NCBI GenBank assembly: GCA_937873655.1 | Contig: CALMYQ010000123.1 | Location: 1 to 45,916 of the forward strand | DNA length: 45,916 bases | DNA from: an uncultured Lewinella sp. | GTDB taxonomy: Bacteria > Bacteroidota > Bacteroidia > Chitinophagales > Saprospiraceae | Direction: 5' to 3' | In this document: one piece after another, positions 34,678 through 42,466 of the stretch | Numbering within the stretch: the first letter of the stretch is position 1 | How the letters are laid out: every line of letters starts with the position of its first letter | The notes under the pieces: model-generated | Seen by the model: the letters and a program-made list of their open reading frames with translations, nothing else | Databases searched by the model: none | Told to the model about the DNA's origin: nothing | Made by a program: the position numbers and the translations under genes

Positions 34678-36216
34678 ATGAAAAAGCTTTTGATTTTTTG
34701 TTTCGCTGTTTCATTGTCGTTTTTCTCCAATGGGCTCTTTGCTCAGTCGGAAATGAAGGATGTCACGGTTGCTGAGTTCTCACCACCCTACGAATCCATC
34801 ACCATACTGGTCGATGATGAGGAATTCGAACTTGTGGTCAATGAAGAAACCGGGTTCAAACGTAAAAAAGGCCAGCTGTTGGCTGAGGAGGTGATCGCTG
34901 GTTTCAAAGTTAATGTAAGGTATGAAATTGCCGATGGCGAGCGGGTCGCTAAATTGATTACTTTATCCTCTGAAATTGACGCAGGTAAACTAAACTTTAC
35001 AGGTATCCTTGAGGCGATCGATGGGGATATGGCCTTCGTGGACGGTCGCAAAATCAAACTTAAAAAGGGCGCCTCAATCGAATGCTCCGGAAAAAAGGAC
35101 TGCAATTGCAGTAAAGGCGTCGAATATATCAATTTCGGTGAGGTGAAGGTTGGGAACTTCCTGACGGTCTCCGGCGAAATGACAGCCGATGGGGTCGTTG
35201 AAGCAGCCAGGGTAAAAGTCTGTAAGAATACCTTCACCAAGGAAGAGGAAATGCTCCGGGCCTCGGTCGAAAACAGCTATAATGGGGCCAATCTGGTCAA
35301 GGTGAACAATGTGCCGCAGGAGGTCTTCAATCCGGCAAACGGCCTTTATAACGGGAATATTAAAATTGGGACCCTGGAATTCAAATTGCTGAATGATATC
35401 CGCATCCAGGGGTATGTCAACCTCGTAGGCAACCGGATTTTGCCGGATTACGCCAGAGATCCTGATTATACGGAGAAAAACAAGATCATCTGGCGGTTCT
35501 ATGTCATCGATAACCCGATACCCAATGCCTTTGCTTTCCCGAATGGGATGGTTTTTGTCCATACGGGTATCCTGCAGCTGATGGAAAATGAGGCGCAACT
35601 GGCGGCGGTTTTGGGGCACGAGATCGCGCATGTGACCTATGAACACGCCAGCGCCCGGTTTAAAACGTTCAGTCTCACAAATAGCGGAATGGCCATTAAG
35701 GTCTTTAAAAAACTTCCCAACTGGGTTAAGGGTAAAGGCGCCAAAGATACGGATATACCCGCAGCTATGCTGGAAGGGGCGAGCCTGGCCCTGAATAAAA
35801 CACGGCCTTCCGATATTGCCAACGTTTTTGAAAAATCCAAAGAAACGCAATCCGACAGAGTTGGGCTGTATTATATGTTTTCCGCCGGCTATGATGTCCG
35901 CGAAGCCGCCAGGTTCTGGAAAATTATGTCCGACGTAACCAGGGATGAAAAATTCCTGGATAAAGCGGCCGCGGATGCCAAATCATTATTGCTTACCAAT
36001 GAATTGAACTTTGAAAAAGGCTTCCTTTCCAACCTGGGGACTCAAGGTACCGAACTGCTGGTGGGCAACTTGCTGGAAACAGTGTATACCTCCCACCCGC
36101 TCACCTCCAAACGATATGATGATATCAATCTTTTACTGGGGACGGTTTATAAGGACGCGGATATGGAGACAGCGTTCATTGGTAAGGAAGAATATGTGCA
36201 ATTCATTTCTCAATGA
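34678..36216 (+). CDS. Secreted M48-family zinc metalloprotease (512 aa)
   Basis: A signal peptide (residues about 1-22, ending NGLFAQ) precedes an N-terminal extension of about 180 residues with two repeated strand-rich segments, then the M48 peptidase domain. The zinc site is visible: HEIAH at His314/Glu315/His318, preceded by ENEAQLAAVLG, and the third ligand Glu389 in the E..SD motif before RVGLYYMFSAGYD. M48 proteins of this type (BepA/LoiP-like) act in periplasmic protein quality control. The N-terminal extension includes a C(S)GKKDCNC segment that may be disulfide bonded. The astacin-vWA gene starts 7 nt after its stop. Confidence 0.9.
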   Translation: MKKLLIFCFAVSLSFFSNGLFAQSEMKDVTVAEFSPPYESITILVDDEEFELVVNEETGFKRKKGQLLAEEVIAGFKVNVRYEIADGERVAKLITLSSEIDAGKLNFTGILEAIDGDMAFVDGRKIKLKKGASIECSGKKDCNCSKGVEYINFGEVKVGNFLTVSGEMTADGVVEAARVKVCKNTFTKEEEMLRASVENSYNGANLVKVNNVPQEVFNPANGLYNGNIKIGTLEFKLLNDIRIQGYVNLVGNRILPDYARDPDYTEKNKIIWRFYVIDNPIPNAFAFPNGMVFVHTGILQLMENEAQLAAVLGHEIAHVTYEHASARFKTFSLTNSGMAIKVFKKLPNWVKGKGAKDTDIPAAMLEGASLALNKTRPSDIANVFEKSKETQSDRVGLYYMFSAGYDVREAARFWKIMSDVTRDEKFLDKAAADAKSLLLTNELNFEKGFLSNLGTQGTELLVGNLLETVYTSHPLTSKRYDDINLLLGTVYKDADMETAFIGKEEYVQFISQ

Positions 36217-36223
36217 GAATAAT

Positions 36224-38380
36224 ATGGAGAGTTTAGGCTTTTTTACGGATATCTTGAGACAGGGGCTTTTTTACTTTTTAGGGTTAACCATTGGATTTTT
36301 GGGATTTTCTATTACTTGTTCCTCGCAGGTATATGAGTTGCCCAGATACAATTCTTCCGGTTCGAAATTTGAAGAAAGAACGCTTAATTACAAGCTTTCG
36401 GAAAATCTTTCCGGTATAGAGCTGAATGTTGTTATTTCGGACGGATTGGTAATAACCGGTGGAGATATGATCCTTGGAGGCAAGGATGAGTTTTTTGGTA
36501 TGCAGACATACGCTGTAGGCACGAGCGATGGTTTCCTTTGGCCTGATGGGATCATTCCGTATAAAGAACCGGATATAAATCATCCATGTAGAAAGGAAAT
36601 CCTATCTGCAATCAATGAATTTAACCAAAAAACAAATATCTGTTTTGTCAAGCATACCAACCAGAAGAAATTTATTTCATTTGGGCAGAAGGATTGTAAT
36701 GCCTTGGTGGGATACCACGAGAACTTAGGCTATACAACTGTAAATGTCAGTCCTTCCTGCGGTTGTAAGGCCGTTCATGAACTCGGCCATGTAGCCGGAT
36801 TGTTTCACGAACATCAGTCCCCAAAGAGAGATGAAAATATTACTATACTGGAACAAAATATTCCGAAGGAGGTTTTGACAAAAAATTTTAAGAAAGCAGG
36901 GTACCAAATCCCAACTACATCCTATGATCTGGCTTCAGTTATGCATTACGCCCCAAAAATTATATTAAATAACCAGGAGGTAGAAATATTTAAATGCAAG
37001 AGCGGGCCTTGTGCTTCATATGTCGGCTACACAAAAAATTTAAGCAAGAATGATATCGCAGGAATCAATTATTTGTATCCCTTTAAAAGAAACTGCGACG
37101 AAAAAAAATTCCCCACCCTCTTCCTCTTCGACCTCTCCGGCAGCATGGCCGAATCCGGCGCCAGCGGCAAGCCTAAGATTGAAGAAGCCCGTCAGGCAGC
37201 AAAGTCTACCCTCCAGACTATCCAGGCCAATAACCAGCAAGGGGTCTCACAGGAGGTGGGCATACAGACCTTTGCCGGTATGTGCGTGTCCGATCCTACG
37301 GCTCCGGTCGACCCTGGTTTTACATCCGACCTGAATTCGGTGGCGGCCAATATCGACATGATCGGTATGCCGGGCGGCGGAACGCCTCTTGCAGAGGCTG
37401 TCGAAGCCTCCAAAAGCAAACTGCTGGCATATATGGCTTCCTATGGCCTGTCTTCGGCCAGATTGATCATCCTGAGCGACGGTCAGGCAACCTGTCAACC
37501 GATTCGCCCGGCCGATGTCTATGCTTTCGGCCAGTCCGGCCAGGTGTCGGTGACCTTGTCTTCCCAATCGCAACCCTCCCCTGCCAATCCTTTGGTCCGC
37601 TATTTTACGGTCGGCTTCAATATCGCTCCGGGGTCGCCGGCTGAACGCGATCTGCAGTATCTGGCTCAGATTTCAGGCGGAAAATACCTCAATGCCCAAA
37701 ATCAGTTTGAGCTGACCAGGGCGTTCCAGAAGTTCAACCGGCTGTACGTGCCTAAGCCCGCGCCTGCTCTTCCCAATATCCCGGCTGATGCCCTGGCTGT
37801 GTTTAACCAGGGGCTGTCCGGCATCTACAACGAGCAGTTTGTGGATGCACTGGCGGCATGCCGGAATTTTACCCGGCTTCAACAGGAGGATTGCAACGGC
37901 GTCTACAACCTGGCACTGATGCTGGAAGCCAATGAACGGTATAAATCAGCCGGTGAGTCTTACGAACAGTACCTCCGGCTTTGTCCGGATGCCGATGACC
38001 TGGCGTTCGTGCAAAAACTGATCGGGGACCTGAAACTGGATTATATCGCCTTCCTGGAGTTTAATAAAAAAGTCATAGAAAGTGATCTGGCTTATCTGAC
38101 CCTGCATTTCCAGAAGATTCAAAACGGTGAAAGCATTGCCCTCGCTACCGAATTTATCGCCTTTATTAATGAAAAAAGATCTTACTACCAGCTGCTCCCG
38201 GAGTTACTGGAAATTGATGACCGCAACTTCAGGGCCAATGCCAGGGAGGTATATGCCGGGCTCGAGAATTGTGCGAAAGCGATCAGGAGAAACCCGCGCA
38301 CATGGGATCGCGATGCATCCCCATTGATTTCTCCGATCTACCTCAATATGGAAAGGCTCTTGAAATCTTTTAAACCTTAA
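36224..38380 (+). CDS. Astacin-type metalloprotease fused to vWA and TPR-like regions (718 aa)
   Basis: The ATG at 36224 lies 7 nt after the M48 gene; the start gives a hydrophobic signal segment (GLFYFLGLTIGFLGFSITCS). Residues about 90-290 are an M12A astacin-like domain: HELGHVAGLFHEHQSPKRD starts at His185 (HExxHxxGxxHE) and the Met-turn SVMHY is at Met240. A von Willebrand factor A domain follows from about residue 297, with the MIDAS motif DLSGSMAES at Asp303 and the later ILSDGQA. The last ~170 residues are helical and TPR-like. A secreted protease whose target binding depends on a metal-ion vWA domain is likely. Base composition changes abruptly between the two halves. Confidence 0.88.
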   Translation: MESLGFFTDILRQGLFYFLGLTIGFLGFSITCSSQVYELPRYNSSGSKFEERTLNYKLSENLSGIELNVVISDGLVITGGDMILGGKDEFFGMQTYAVGTSDGFLWPDGIIPYKEPDINHPCRKEILSAINEFNQKTNICFVKHTNQKKFISFGQKDCNALVGYHENLGYTTVNVSPSCGCKAVHELGHVAGLFHEHQSPKRDENITILEQNIPKEVLTKNFKKAGYQIPTTSYDLASVMHYAPKIILNNQEVEIFKCKSGPCASYVGYTKNLSKNDIAGINYLYPFKRNCDEKKFPTLFLFDLSGSMAESGASGKPKIEEARQAAKSTLQTIQANNQQGVSQEVGIQTFAGMCVSDPTAPVDPGFTSDLNSVAANIDMIGMPGGGTPLAEAVEASKSKLLAYMASYGLSSARLIILSDGQATCQPIRPADVYAFGQSGQVSVTLSSQSQPSPANPLVRYFTVGFNIAPGSPAERDLQYLAQISGGKYLNAQNQFELTRAFQKFNRLYVPKPAPALPNIPADALAVFNQGLSGIYNEQFVDALAACRNFTRLQQEDCNGVYNLALMLEANERYKSAGESYEQYLRLCPDADDLAFVQKLIGDLKLDYIAFLEFNKKVIESDLAYLTLHFQKIQNGESIALATEFIAFINEKRSYYQLLPELLEIDDRNFRANAREVYAGLENCAKAIRRNPRTWDRDASPLISPIYLNMERLLKSFKP

Positions 38381-38391
38381 TCTTTCAAACC

Positions 38392-38631
38392 ATGGAAAAA
38401 AACCAGGTTGTTATCGCTGTAACTTATATCATTTGCGGCGAACTCCTCCAACTGGTCAACGGTGTCGGCAGCGGATGGGCTTCGGCCGTGACGGCCATCG
38501 TCCAGGCGCTTTTGTACATCATCCCGTTTTTAGGCGGTATTGTCGCCCCCCCCATCGCGCTGGCAGCCCTGTTGGTGGCCTTGTTCGGATGGATCCGGAT
38601 CCAGGAAGATCTTCTGGGAGGCTTTGCGTGA
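38392..38631 (+). CDS. Small two-helix membrane protein (79 aa)
   Basis: Hydrophobic segments at residues about 6-24 (VIAVTYIICGELLQLVNGV) and 35-66 (a long VQALLYIIPFLGGIVAPPIALAALL-like stretch, possibly two helices) dominate the protein. There is no signal cleavage site and no known motif. It begins 11 nt after the astacin-vWA gene and is probably the last gene of that operon, where it could serve as a membrane anchor or holin-like or transport partner; this cannot be decided from sequence. Confidence 0.65.
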   Translation: MEKNQVVIAVTYIICGELLQLVNGVGSGWASAVTAIVQALLYIIPFLGGIVAPPIALAALLVALFGWIRIQEDLLGGFA

Positions 38632-38713
38632 TAATCTGCTGATATGAAAGAAATCTGCTGAAATAGCAGAGACTGAGCCGTTCGAGGTGACATAGGCGAA
38701 GCCTTTGTCTCAA

Positions 38714-38866
38714 ATGACGCATTTGATAATCGGCAATAATGTCCAAAATTCTGGTCGCATTTTTGACGTTCAGAAAAAATTTCACGAATATATCAAACTG
38801 GATCTTGAAGATGAGATTCCCGACCCCAGGATCAAAAACATGCTTTTGGGCCTCCTGAAGAACTGA
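38714..38866 (+). CDS. Possible 50-aa protein, unknown
   Basis: The frame reads MTHLIIGNNVQNSGRIFDVQ and then KKFHEYIKLDLEDEIPDPRI before an LLGLLKN end. Composition is protein-like (amphipathic helix plus acidic stretch), but there is no promoter-like or ribosome-binding element nearby. It may be a fragment of a larger lost gene. The 80 bp before it contain short direct repeats (ATCTGCTGA twice). Confidence 0.35.
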   Translation: MTHLIIGNNVQNSGRIFDVQKKFHEYIKLDLEDEIPDPRIKNMLLGLLKN

Positions 38867-39019
38867 TGCTCACCTGCCTCCTGCTCTTGTCCGCCGATTT
38901 CAGCAGGCTTCCGATAGGGATATTTCCCGAATTCGTCGAACTTTCCAAAACCCTTCGCTCGGTACGCTTGTTTCCATTCCTGCACCGCCCTGTCAACAAC
39001 CCCGCTCAACAAGAACACC

Positions 39020-40273
39020 ATGATCAATCGCATTTTCTTTTTGATGAGCCTCTGGCTTTTTATCGACCTGTACTTCTTTCAGGCCGTATCCACAGCCACC
39101 GGCGGGCATGCAGCCGCCTATTGGGCATATTGGCTTTTCGACGGCGCAGTAGCTGCGATCATCCTGTTTTTCATCTTTTCGGGCCGGCTGGCGCATCGGC
39201 CGCGCAGCCTCAATTACGTTTTCGGACTGATGCTGCTTTCCCTGGTGCCCAAGCTCGTCGGTTCGCCGGTGTTGCTGCTGGAGGATGCAGGCCGGTTGCT
39301 GGCCGGAGCCTTCAACTGGGCGGGAGACGCCTTCAGTTCGGGCGGCGGACATTCCGGCGGGGATTATTTCCCGGGCCGCAGCAGGATCGTGAGCATGCTG
39401 GCCCTGGGCGTGGCGGCCGTACCTTTCACGGGCATCATTTACGGGGTTGCCAAAGGCCGCTATCAGTACACCGTCCGGCGGATCAAGCTGGCCTTTCCCG
39501 ACCTGCCGGATGCCTTCAATGGGTTCACCATTACCCAGCTATCGGATATCCATTCCGGCAGTTTCGACAACAAGGCTGCCGTGGAATACGGCGTCGACCT
39601 GGCCAACCGGCAGAACAGCGACCTGTTCGTCTTCACCGGCGACCTGGTGAACAACGAAGCTACCGAAATGACACCCTGGATCGATACCTTCGCCAGACTC
39701 CGGGCGCCCATGGGCCAATTCTCCATTCTGGGCAACCACGACTACGGCGATTATATCCAATGGCCCGATGCCCGCACCAAGGCCGAAAACCTCGAATCAT
39801 TAAAGGCTGTTCACAAAAAGATCGGATTCCGCCTGCTTTTGAATGAAAGGATCACCCTGGAGAAGGACGGCCAGCGCATCAACCTGATCGGGGTGGAAAA
39901 CTGGGGCAAAGGCGGATTTGCCAAATACGGCGACCTGCAAAGAGCCGCTGCGGGTCTGGAAAAAAACGGCTTCAACATCCTGCTCTCGCACGACCCCTCG
40001 CATTGGGAGGCCGAAGTGCTGCAACATTCCGACAAGATCCACCTTACCCTGTCCGGCCATACCCACGGCATGCAATTCGGCGTGGAATTGCCGGGTTTCC
40101 GCTGGAGCCCGATCAAGTACGTGTACCCGCAATGGGCCGGGGTCTACGAACGAGCCGGCCGGTACCTGTATGTGAATCGCGGATTCGGGTTCCTGGGTTT
40201 TCCCGGGCGGGTGGGCATTTTGCCGGAAATAACCGTCATCACGCTTGTGAAAGAAAGGACAGTTAACGGTTGA
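39020..40273 (+). CDS. Membrane-anchored metallophosphoesterase (417 aa)
   Basis: About four hydrophobic segments occupy residues 1-145, followed by a calcineurin-like phosphoesterase domain. The metal-binding motifs are in order: LSDIHSG (Asp176, His178), FTGDLVNN, LGNHDYGDY (Asn239-His240-Asp241), LLSHDP and SGHTHGMQ (His347, His349). This layout matches the YkuE/YaeI-like family of Bacteroidota, 400-420 aa long. YaeI/YkuE-type members can cleave UDP-2,3-diacylglucosamine-like or other phosphoesters; the actual substrate is unknown here. It stands as a single gene with 153 bp of upstream sequence after the 50-aa frame. Confidence 0.92.
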   Translation: MINRIFFLMSLWLFIDLYFFQAVSTATGGHAAAYWAYWLFDGAVAAIILFFIFSGRLAHRPRSLNYVFGLMLLSLVPKLVGSPVLLLEDAGRLLAGAFNWAGDAFSSGGGHSGGDYFPGRSRIVSMLALGVAAVPFTGIIYGVAKGRYQYTVRRIKLAFPDLPDAFNGFTITQLSDIHSGSFDNKAAVEYGVDLANRQNSDLFVFTGDLVNNEATEMTPWIDTFARLRAPMGQFSILGNHDYGDYIQWPDARTKAENLESLKAVHKKIGFRLLLNERITLEKDGQRINLIGVENWGKGGFAKYGDLQRAAAGLEKNGFNILLSHDPSHWEAEVLQHSDKIHLTLSGHTHGMQFGVELPGFRWSPIKYVYPQWAGVYERAGRYLYVNRGFGFLGFPGRVGILPEITVITLVKERTVNG

Positions 40274-40378
40274 TTTTGAAATGGAGGAAATCAAAAAACG
40301 CCGGTTGAAATCTCCTGCCGGCACTTTTAAGACCAATATCAGCCAATGAACCTCAGCTTGCCGTGTGACCTTTTTTTC

Positions 40379-40514
40379 CACACTACTGGACATTTTTACA
40401 AAAAAGGCAAAAAGAGCCCGAGAGGATGAGTGAGCGAGAGCGTGAAGGCGTTGCTTTTCAGGCTCTCGATGGTTCTTTAATTGATCTCCTCTGCACATTT
40501 TGTCCAGTAGTATG
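40379..40514. repeat. 136-bp segment bounded by 14-bp imperfect inverted repeats
   Basis: CACACTACTGGACA at 40379-40392 and TGTCCAGTAGTATG at 40501-40514 are inverted repeats with 12 of 14 bases matching (11-bp perfect core ACTACTGGACA). Homopolymer A/T runs and a GGC word flank both ends, and no reading frame fills the interior. The arrangement resembles a miniature inverted-repeat element or the relic of an insertion sequence; a long hairpin terminator is an alternative. No target-site duplication was identified. Confidence 0.5.
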
Positions 40515-40540
40515 CCTTTTTTCACAAAATCGTCATAAAT

Positions 40541-40558
40541 TTAAACAAATGATTAAAT
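40541..40558. promoter_or_regulatory. TetR operator candidate upstream of tetR
   Basis: TTAAACAAATGATTAAAT differs at one position from the site at 41267-41284 ahead of the efflux operon. It lies just upstream of the -33 element of the tetR promoter. A second dyad, TTAAACAA (40541-40548) with TTGTTTAA (40562-40569), overlaps it and reaches into the promoter. Confidence 0.65.
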
Positions 40559-40561
40559 GTC

Positions 40562-40592
40562 TTGTTTAATCCGGATTCAACCCTTAATTTTG
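40562..40592 (+). promoter_or_regulatory. Bacteroidota-type promoter of the tetR gene
   Basis: TTG at 40562-40564 and a perfect -7 element TAATTTTG (TAnnTTTG) at 40585-40592 are separated by 20 nt, the preferred spacing in Bacteroidota. The GTG start codon follows at 40611, so the leader would be only about 12 nt. Confidence 0.65.
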
Positions 40593-40610
40593 CCCGCCAA
40601 ATAACAAACA

Positions 40611-41249
40611 GTGCTGAAAACCAAAAAAGGGGAGCAGGATCTCTCCACGGAAGAAAGGATCAAGGAAGCAGCAAAGAAGCTGTTCACGCAGCAGGGATTC
40701 GAGGCGACCAAGACCCGGGATATCGCCGAAGCGGCCGGTATCAATCTCGCTTTGCTGAACTATTACTTCAGAAGCAAGAAGAAGCTGTTCGAACTGGTTA
40801 TGAAGGAGAACATCCAGCTTTTTCTGGGAGTTATCGTCGAACATTTTGAGAACAAAAACCTTTCTTTCGAGGAAAAAGTAGCGTTTGTTGCAGATCATTA
40901 TATCGATATGCTGCTGGAAAACCCGGATCTGCCTTCGTTCGTTCAGCAGCACATTAAAACCAGACCCGCACCCGGAGAGGAGGCCAAAGGGCCTGCCGCT
41001 CAAAAGATACAATTGATCCGGAAGTACTTCATCGAGGATATTGAGGACGGGATTAAAAGGGGAATCTATAAGGACGTTCACCCGATGCACGTCATGGCCA
41101 ACCTGATGGGGCTGATCATCTGGCCGTTCACTTCCACGACCATGCTGATGGCCAAAGCAGGCATCAGCAACCGAAAGGAATTTGAAAGAATGATGCATGA
41201 GCGAAAGAAATTGATCCCGATGTGGATCCAGGCCATGTTCAGAAAATAA
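40611..41249 (+). CDS. TetR/AcrR-family transcriptional regulator (212 aa)
   Basis: The protein uses a GTG start 19 nt after a good -7 element. The N-terminal HTH is typical of TetR: RIKEAAKKLFTQQGFEATKT, then RDIAEAAGINLALLNYYFRS. The C-terminal helical part (residues about 70-212) should bind the inducer and dimerise. It heads the emrA-emrB-tolC efflux cluster and probably represses both itself and the pump, because the same 18-bp near-palindrome lies upstream of both transcription units. The inducing compound cannot be inferred from sequence. Confidence 0.93.
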   Translation: MLKTKKGEQDLSTEERIKEAAKKLFTQQGFEATKTRDIAEAAGINLALLNYYFRSKKKLFELVMKENIQLFLGVIVEHFENKNLSFEEKVAFVADHYIDMLLENPDLPSFVQQHIKTRPAPGEEAKGPAAQKIQLIRKYFIEDIEDGIKRGIYKDVHPMHVMANLMGLIIWPFTSTTMLMAKAGISNRKEFERMMHERKKLIPMWIQAMFRK

Positions 41250-41266
41250 AATTTTTTATTGCCGTA

Positions 41267-41284
41267 TTAATCAAATGATTAAAT
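41267..41284. promoter_or_regulatory. TetR operator candidate upstream of the efflux operon
   Basis: TTAATCAAATGATTAAAT contains the dyad TTAATC-AAAT-GATTAA and matches the site before tetR at 17 of 18 positions, including the exact 13-bp string CAAATGATTAAAT. It lies 39 nt before the emrA-like start, where bound repressor would block transcription. Confidence 0.65.
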
Positions 41285-41323
41285 CAAAAGCTCAAAAAGA
41301 GCATCCGTTAAATTGACCAGATT

Positions 41324-42466
41324 ATGGAACAAGAAACAACCACCCTTGAAACGGAGAACGGAACCGGCGACCTGCCGAAGCTCCGGAATCGCAAAGTGAA
41401 GAAATCCAGGCTGCCGCTCCTCATCGGATTGCTGATCCTGGGAGGCATTGTTTCAGCCGGCGTTTACTTCTATATCCAGAGCGCCAATTTTGAAACAACC
41501 GATAATGCCCAGGTCGACGGCGATATCTTCCAGGTCAAGGCCGGGATCACCGCCTATGTCCAATCCATTCGCTTTGACGACAACAGCGAAGTTCACCAGG
41601 GCGATACGCTTATTCTGTTTGACAATGTGGAATTGCAAGCCCGGGTTGCCGAGGCGGAGGCGGCCCTTGAAAACGCACGCGCCAGCCTTGCCGTTGCAGG
41701 CAACCGGGCCTCCGCGAGCGTAGAAAATGCGGCCGCATCGGTCATCACTTCCAAATCATACGAGCAAACCGTTGTTGCGGCCAAAGCCAACCTGGACAAA
41801 GCGCAAAACAATTACGACCGCGTGAACAGTTTGCTGAAAGCCAAAGCGGCCACGCAGGAACAATTTGAAACCGCAGATGCCGCGCTGCAAATGGCCAAAG
41901 CGGACTACGCCAAAGCGCTCGAACTGCAAAAATCCTCGGTCACTTCCTCGCAGGGCCTGCAAGCCCAATCGAAGGCTGAGTACAACCAGATCGACCTTTC
42001 CCGCGCCATGGTCAAACAACGCGAAGCCGAATTGCTGATGGCCCGGGAACAGCTGACGCACGCCTGCATCATCGCGCCGTTTTCCGGTATTGTCGCCAAG
42101 CGGAATGTGCAGGAAGGCCAGTTCGTCGGGGCCGGGCAATCCCTGTGTGCGATTGTGGAGACGGACCATGTCTGGGTGACCGCCAATTTCAAGGAAACCC
42201 AACTGAACGATATCCGGGTCGGTCAGGATGTGGTGATCCAGCTTGACGCCTATCCGGACCTGAAGCTGACCGGCAAGGTGGAGTCCTATTCAGGCGCCAC
42301 TGGAGCGAAATTCTCCCTGTTGCCGCCGGACAACGCGACCGGTAATTTCATCAAGATCACCCAGCGGTTCCCGCTCCGGATCTCTATCGATCAGACGTTG
42401 GAGGAATTGCCGGTCGGTCTGTACCCGGGTTTGAGCGCATTCGTCAAGGTTAAAACCAGGTCATAA
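41324..42466 (+). CDS. emrA: HlyD/EmrA-family membrane fusion protein (380 aa)
   Basis: One N-terminal membrane helix (residues about 30-50, LPLLIGLLILGGIVSAGVYF) is followed by FETTDNAQVDGDI, the start of the EmrA barrel-sandwich domain, then an alpha-helical hairpin rich in Ala/Glu/Gln (about 105-225), the returning lipoyl half (ACIIAPFSGIVAKRNVQEGQ) and a beta-barrel. It should bridge the inner-membrane MFS pump and the outer-membrane TolC-like channel. Its TAA stop shares one base with the ATG of the pump gene (TAATG), indicating translational coupling. Confidence 0.93.
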   Translation: MEQETTTLETENGTGDLPKLRNRKVKKSRLPLLIGLLILGGIVSAGVYFYIQSANFETTDNAQVDGDIFQVKAGITAYVQSIRFDDNSEVHQGDTLILFDNVELQARVAEAEAALENARASLAVAGNRASASVENAAASVITSKSYEQTVVAAKANLDKAQNNYDRVNSLLKAKAATQEQFETADAALQMAKADYAKALELQKSSVTSSQGLQAQSKAEYNQIDLSRAMVKQREAELLMAREQLTHACIIAPFSGIVAKRNVQEGQFVGAGQSLCAIVETDHVWVTANFKETQLNDIRVGQDVVIQLDAYPDLKLTGKVESYSGATGAKFSLLPPDNATGNFIKITQRFPLRISIDQTLEELPVGLYPGLSAFVKVKTRS

